DNA of 9,434 bases from Lachnospiraceae bacterium (lineage in GTDB: Bacteria; Bacillota; Clostridia; Lachnospirales; Lachnospiraceae). Below the pieces are notes generated by a model. That model was not told the origin of the DNA and made no database searches. It was given only the letters and a program-made list of their open reading frames with translations. Both the position numbers and the translations under genes were made by a program. Location: positions 1 to 9,434 of the forward strand of contig SVEW01000096.1 of NCBI GenBank assembly GCA_015057205.1, given 5' to 3'. Positions 6,897 to 9,434 of this stretch are shown piece by piece (the first letter of the stretch is position 1; the number at the start of each line of letters is the position of its first letter).

Positions 6897-8267
6897 ATGA
6901 ACAAAAATGATGTGGTTACCGTAACAATTGAAGATATGAGCCATAAGGGAGAAGGCATCGGCAAAGTCGATGGCTTTCCGCTTTTTGTCAAGGATACGTT
7001 GATTGGGGACGTGGCAGAGGTGAAGGTGATTAAGCTGAAAAATACCTATGGATATGGCAGGCTTATGAATTTGGTGATACCGTCGAAGAATCGTGTGGAG
7101 CCGAGATGTTCCCTTCATAAAGCTTGCGGTGGATGCCAGATTCAGGCGATGGCCTATCCGGCGCAACTTCGTTTCAAGGAACGGCTGGTGCAAAATAATC
7201 TTATGCGTATTGGCGGTTTTGGACAGGAAATTATGGAACGGATGGAGCCTATTGTTGGAATGGAAGAGCCCTATCGTTATCGTAATAAAGCACAGTTCCC
7301 GGTGGGAGAAAAGGACGGTAGAATCCAAATGGGATTCTATGCAGGAAGAACACACGACATTATGGAGTGTGAGGATTGTGTCTTAGGGGCGCAGGAAAAT
7401 CAGAGAATTTTGGATGCGGTGAAGGAGTATATGTGCGCAAATAACGTACATGCATATGATGAGAAGACCGGAAAAGGACTGATTCGTCATGTTTTGATTC
7501 GGAAAGGTTTTGAGACAGGAGAGTGGCTGGTATGTCTGGTGATTAACGGAAAGAAATTACCAGAGGCAGAGGCGCTGTGTGAGAAACTTTTAAAGGCTGT
7601 TCCGCAAATTGTATCGATTTCTGTTAGTGTTAATATGACCCGTAATAATACGATTATGGGAGATTCCTATAAGGTTTTATGGGGAGAGGCGTATATGAAA
7701 GAGCGGCTGGGTGATGTGCTATATCGAATTAGTCCGTTGTCGTTTTTTCAGGTAAATCCGGTGCAGACAAAAAAATTGTACGAGAAGGCCGTTGATTATG
7801 CGGAACTTACCGGTGTAGAGAATGTATGGGATTTGTATTGCGGAACCGGAAGCATATCCTTGTTTTTGGCTGGAAAGGCCGGGAAGGTTCACGGAGTTGA
7901 GATTATCGAACCGGCGATTATGGATGCAAGGGCGAATGCAAAGGAGAACGGGATTACGAATGTGGAGTTCTTTGTGGGAAAGGCAGAGGATGTATTTGCA
8001 GAACAGGTTTTTCACAAGCAAAAGGATGAACCTATAGACGTGGTAGTGGTAGATCCGCCACGTAAGGGATGCGATGAGAAACTTTTGCAGACTATCTTGG
8101 ACATGCATCCGAAGCGCGTGGTGTATGTAAGTTGTGATAGCGCAACACTTGCCAGAGACTTGAAGATTTTATGCAAAGAAGATTATGAGGTGAGTCGTTG
8201 GCAATGTTATGATCAGTTCCCACATACGGTTCATGTAGAAACTTGCGTTCAGCTACTGAGAAAATAG
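6897..8267 (+). CDS. rlmD: 23S rRNA (uracil-C5)-methyltransferase, RlmD/RlmCD family
   Basis: An S-adenosylmethionine-dependent RNA uracil-C5 methyltransferase of 456 residues. It has an N-terminal TRAM RNA-binding domain (about 1-60). The four iron-sulfur cysteines are in the RlmD pattern: C71-x5-C77-x2-C80 and, further on, C161 in CEDCVLG. The catalytic domain has the SAM-binding motif DLYCGTGSISL (312-322), VVVDPPRKG (383-391), nucleophile C413 in SCDSATLARDL and the general-base glutamate E447 in HTVHVETCVQLL. All expected active-site residues are present. E. coli RlmD acts at U1939; some Firmicute members (RlmCD) modify both U747 and U1939, and the sequence alone does not tell which applies. 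The ribosome site AAGGGAA (6884-6890) overlaps the stop of the exonuclease gene, so the two are very probably co-transcribed. The 3' end of this gene contributes to the terminator hairpin. Confidence 0.94.
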   Translation: MNKNDVVTVTIEDMSHKGEGIGKVDGFPLFVKDTLIGDVAEVKVIKLKNTYGYGRLMNLVIPSKNRVEPRCSLHKACGGCQIQAMAYPAQLRFKERLVQNNLMRIGGFGQEIMERMEPIVGMEEPYRYRNKAQFPVGEKDGRIQMGFYAGRTHDIMECEDCVLGAQENQRILDAVKEYMCANNVHAYDEKTGKGLIRHVLIRKGFETGEWLVCLVINGKKLPEAEALCEKLLKAVPQIVSISVSVNMTRNNTIMGDSYKVLWGEAYMKERLGDVLYRISPLSFFQVNPVQTKKLYEKAVDYAELTGVENVWDLYCGTGSISLFLAGKAGKVHGVEIIEPAIMDARANAKENGITNVEFFVGKAEDVFAEQVFHKQKDEPIDVVVVDPPRKGCDEKLLQTILDMHPKRVVYVSCDSATLARDLKILCKEDYEVSRWQCYDQFPHTVHVETCVQLLRK

Positions 8268-8296
8268 TGAAGAACGCAAGTGAACACATTTTTTTT
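8233..8296 (+). terminator. Bipartite hairpin with T-run, probable terminator of the rightward operon
   Basis: ACTTGCGTTC (8241-8250) pairs perfectly with GAACGCAAGT (8272-8281). After a 4x4 internal loop, ATGT (8233-8236) pairs with ACAT (8286-8289), and the T-run of 8289-8296 follows directly. The left arm lies in the last codons of the methyltransferase gene and the stop codon is in the 21-base loop. The long loop and internal loop make it weaker than a textbook terminator. Confidence 0.6.
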
Positions 8297-8308
8297 ACGG
8301 GTGTTATT

Positions 8309-8314
8309 TATAAT
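8309..8314 (+). promoter_or_regulatory. Candidate -10 for the chemoreceptor gene
   Basis: TATAAT (8309-8314) lies 44 bases before the chemoreceptor ATG and just after the terminator T-run. No good -35 is seen at 16-18 bases upstream (ACATTT at 8286-8291 is poor). No sigma-28-like element (TAAA, then CCGATAT at the right distance) was found, although many motility genes use one. GGGAGG (8344-8349) is the ribosome site. Confidence 0.38.
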
Positions 8315-8357
8315 AGCAATTAGAAATTAAAAAATGTTTTAACGGGAGGATTTATGT

Positions 8358-9434
8358 ATGGAAGAAAGAAACTTGGAGCAGGAATTATTGGTAAGAGCCC
8401 ATAGGCTTCTTTTTTGGGGGCACTTGGCGACGTCGTTGTTTTTATGCCTTGGCTGTTTTTTGCAGATGACGCAGACTGATTGGCCGGCGTATGTTAGTAT
8501 AGTTCCGATGGCGTTGGATGTTGCGGTGTTTGTAGCGGGAAGTCTCATGTTTCTCCGGTTTAAGGGGAATGCAGTTTATTCAAAGTTTGTAGGCTACGGA
8601 TTCCTGCTTGTATATAGTGCTGCGTTATTGATGTCCTTGAACAATGTGGTTTATCCGTATTATATTCCGATTTTGATAGGAATTATGAATACTCTGGATA
8701 TTAGGACAACGAAGATACTGACGGGATTGTATGTTGGCGTAAACGCGGTGAAAGTCGGATTGGTGATAGGAACGGCGCAAAAAGTGTCGGATGTCATGGA
8801 AGGGATTATGATCGAATCCATTATTACGATTTTAGTTGCGATTGCAGTACTTCGCGGAATTATGATGTTAAGCGACTTTTTTAAAGAATCCCTTGATGCG
8901 GCAATCGAAAGTTCAAGGCATAACGAGGAGGTGTCCGGAAGAATTCGTGATGTTGCCGGCGATGTAGAAGAAAAAATGGATGACGTAACAGAGTCCATTC
9001 GAAAGATAGAAGATGCAACGGCGCAGATGAATGCATCGTTGAAAGGAATTTCCGATGGAATAGCGGATAATACAAAGGCCATTGTTGAGCAGACGGATCA
9101 AACGAATTCCATTGCCCGTATTATTGACGATACGAATGATAAGACGCGTGCCATTATGGAGACAACCCACAGTGCACAAAGCAGTGTTGATTCCGGAAGT
9201 CATGCTATGGAGATGCTATCCAAACATGTGGTTAGGGCGATTGAATCCGGTGAGCAGATGAAGGTGTCGGCAGAGAATTTAAGAAATCGATCCGAATCCG
9301 TGCGGGAGATTACCGATATGATTCTTAATATTTCTTCCCAAACGAACCTGCTGGCGTTGAATGCATCCATTGAAGCTGCCAGAGCCGGAGAAGCAGGTCG
9401 TGGATTTGCTGTGGTTGCAGATGAAATTCGTGAA
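8358..9434 (+). CDS. Methyl-accepting chemotaxis protein, multi-pass N-terminus, 3' end cut off
   Basis: The reading frame is open to the window edge: 359 codons without a stop. I start it at the ATG at 8358 because GGGAGGA (8344-8350) is seven bases upstream; the ATG at 8354 is in another frame and stops after 16 residues. The N-terminus is hydrophobic, with about six membrane segments (roughly 18-38, 45-66, 75-93, 98-112, 119-139, 150-170) joined by short loops, so there is no extracellular ligand domain. No HAMP domain is evident. From about 171 the chain is a long charged helix leading into the MCP signalling domain. It reaches the invariant hairpin region with SSQTNLLALNASIEAARAGE (326-345) and GRGFAVVADEIR (347-358), where CheA and CheW bind. 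The return helix and any methylation sites on it lie beyond the window. It should act in the membrane as a chemotaxis receptor; the stimulus is unknown. Confidence 0.92.
   Translation, partial: MEERNLEQELLVRAHRLLFWGHLATSLFLCLGCFLQMTQTDWPAYVSIVPMALDVAVFVAGSLMFLRFKGNAVYSKFVGYGFLLVYSAALLMSLNNVVYPYYIPILIGIMNTLDIRTTKILTGLYVGVNAVKVGLVIGTAQKVSDVMEGIMIESIITILVAIAVLRGIMMLSDFFKESLDAAIESSRHNEEVSGRIRDVAGDVEEKMDDVTESIRKIEDATAQMNASLKGISDGIADNTKAIVEQTDQTNSIARIIDDTNDKTRAIMETTHSAQSSVDSGSHAMEMLSKHVVRAIESGEQMKVSAENLRNRSESVREITDMILNISSQTNLLALNASIEAARAGEAGRGFAVVADEIRE

Noticed and set aside
6882..7355. Leftward 157-codon open frame inside the methyltransferase gene
   Set aside because: It is antisense to a strongly supported gene, with no family-like motifs and no good ribosome site.
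8354..8404. Short frame from the ATG at 8354 as a leader peptide
   Set aside because: It is only 16 codons, three bases from the ribosome site, in a different frame from the chemoreceptor, and shows no attenuator-like structure.
1..9434. tRNA, rRNA, CRISPR arrays or long repeats
   Set aside because: No tRNA-like cloverleaf, rRNA segment or regularly spaced repeat was seen on either strand.

Overview
The window looks like chromosome from a motile Firmicute of class Clostridia, probably family Lachnospiraceae. This rests on the Clostridia-type MutS2, the YhaM-type HD exonuclease, strong AGGAGG-like ribosome binding sites, moderate GC content and the style of the proteins. No rRNA or marker gene is present to fix the genus.

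Layout. Bases 1-73 are the last part of a group II intron on the + strand: domain V, then domain VI with its bulged branch-point A. The rest of the intron lies upstream of the window. Its predicted 3' end falls on the stop codon of the next gene. Bases 73-4613 hold a leftward (- strand) cluster: mutS2, then an OmpR-family response regulator, then its sensor histidine kinase, with gaps of only 17 and 15 bases, so probably one operon. Bases 4614-4721 are a divergent promoter region with a perfect 6+6 palindrome over the -35 of the rightward promoter. Bases 4722-8267 hold a rightward operon of three genes: a membrane-anchored HtrA-like protein that has lost all three catalytic residues but keeps a PDZ domain, a YhaM-type 3'-5' exoribonuclease, and an RlmD/RlmCD-type 23S rRNA uracil-C5 methyltransferase. 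A bipartite hairpin with a T-run overlaps the end of the methyltransferase gene and probably ends the unit. From 8358 to the window edge runs a separately transcribed, incomplete methyl-accepting chemotaxis protein with about six membrane segments and no visible HAMP domain.

How the genes relate. MutS2 (a ribosome-collision factor in Bacillus), YhaM (RNA 3'-end turnover) and the rRNA methyltransferase share an RNA and translation theme around one divergent control region. The two-component pair, the HtrA-like pseudoprotease and the chemoreceptor are envelope proteins or envelope sensors. The most notable points are the intron end at the kinase stop codon, the triad-less HtrA homologue, the probably leaderless mutS2 start, and the HAMP-less multi-pass chemoreceptor. 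I saw no clearly new multi-gene system.
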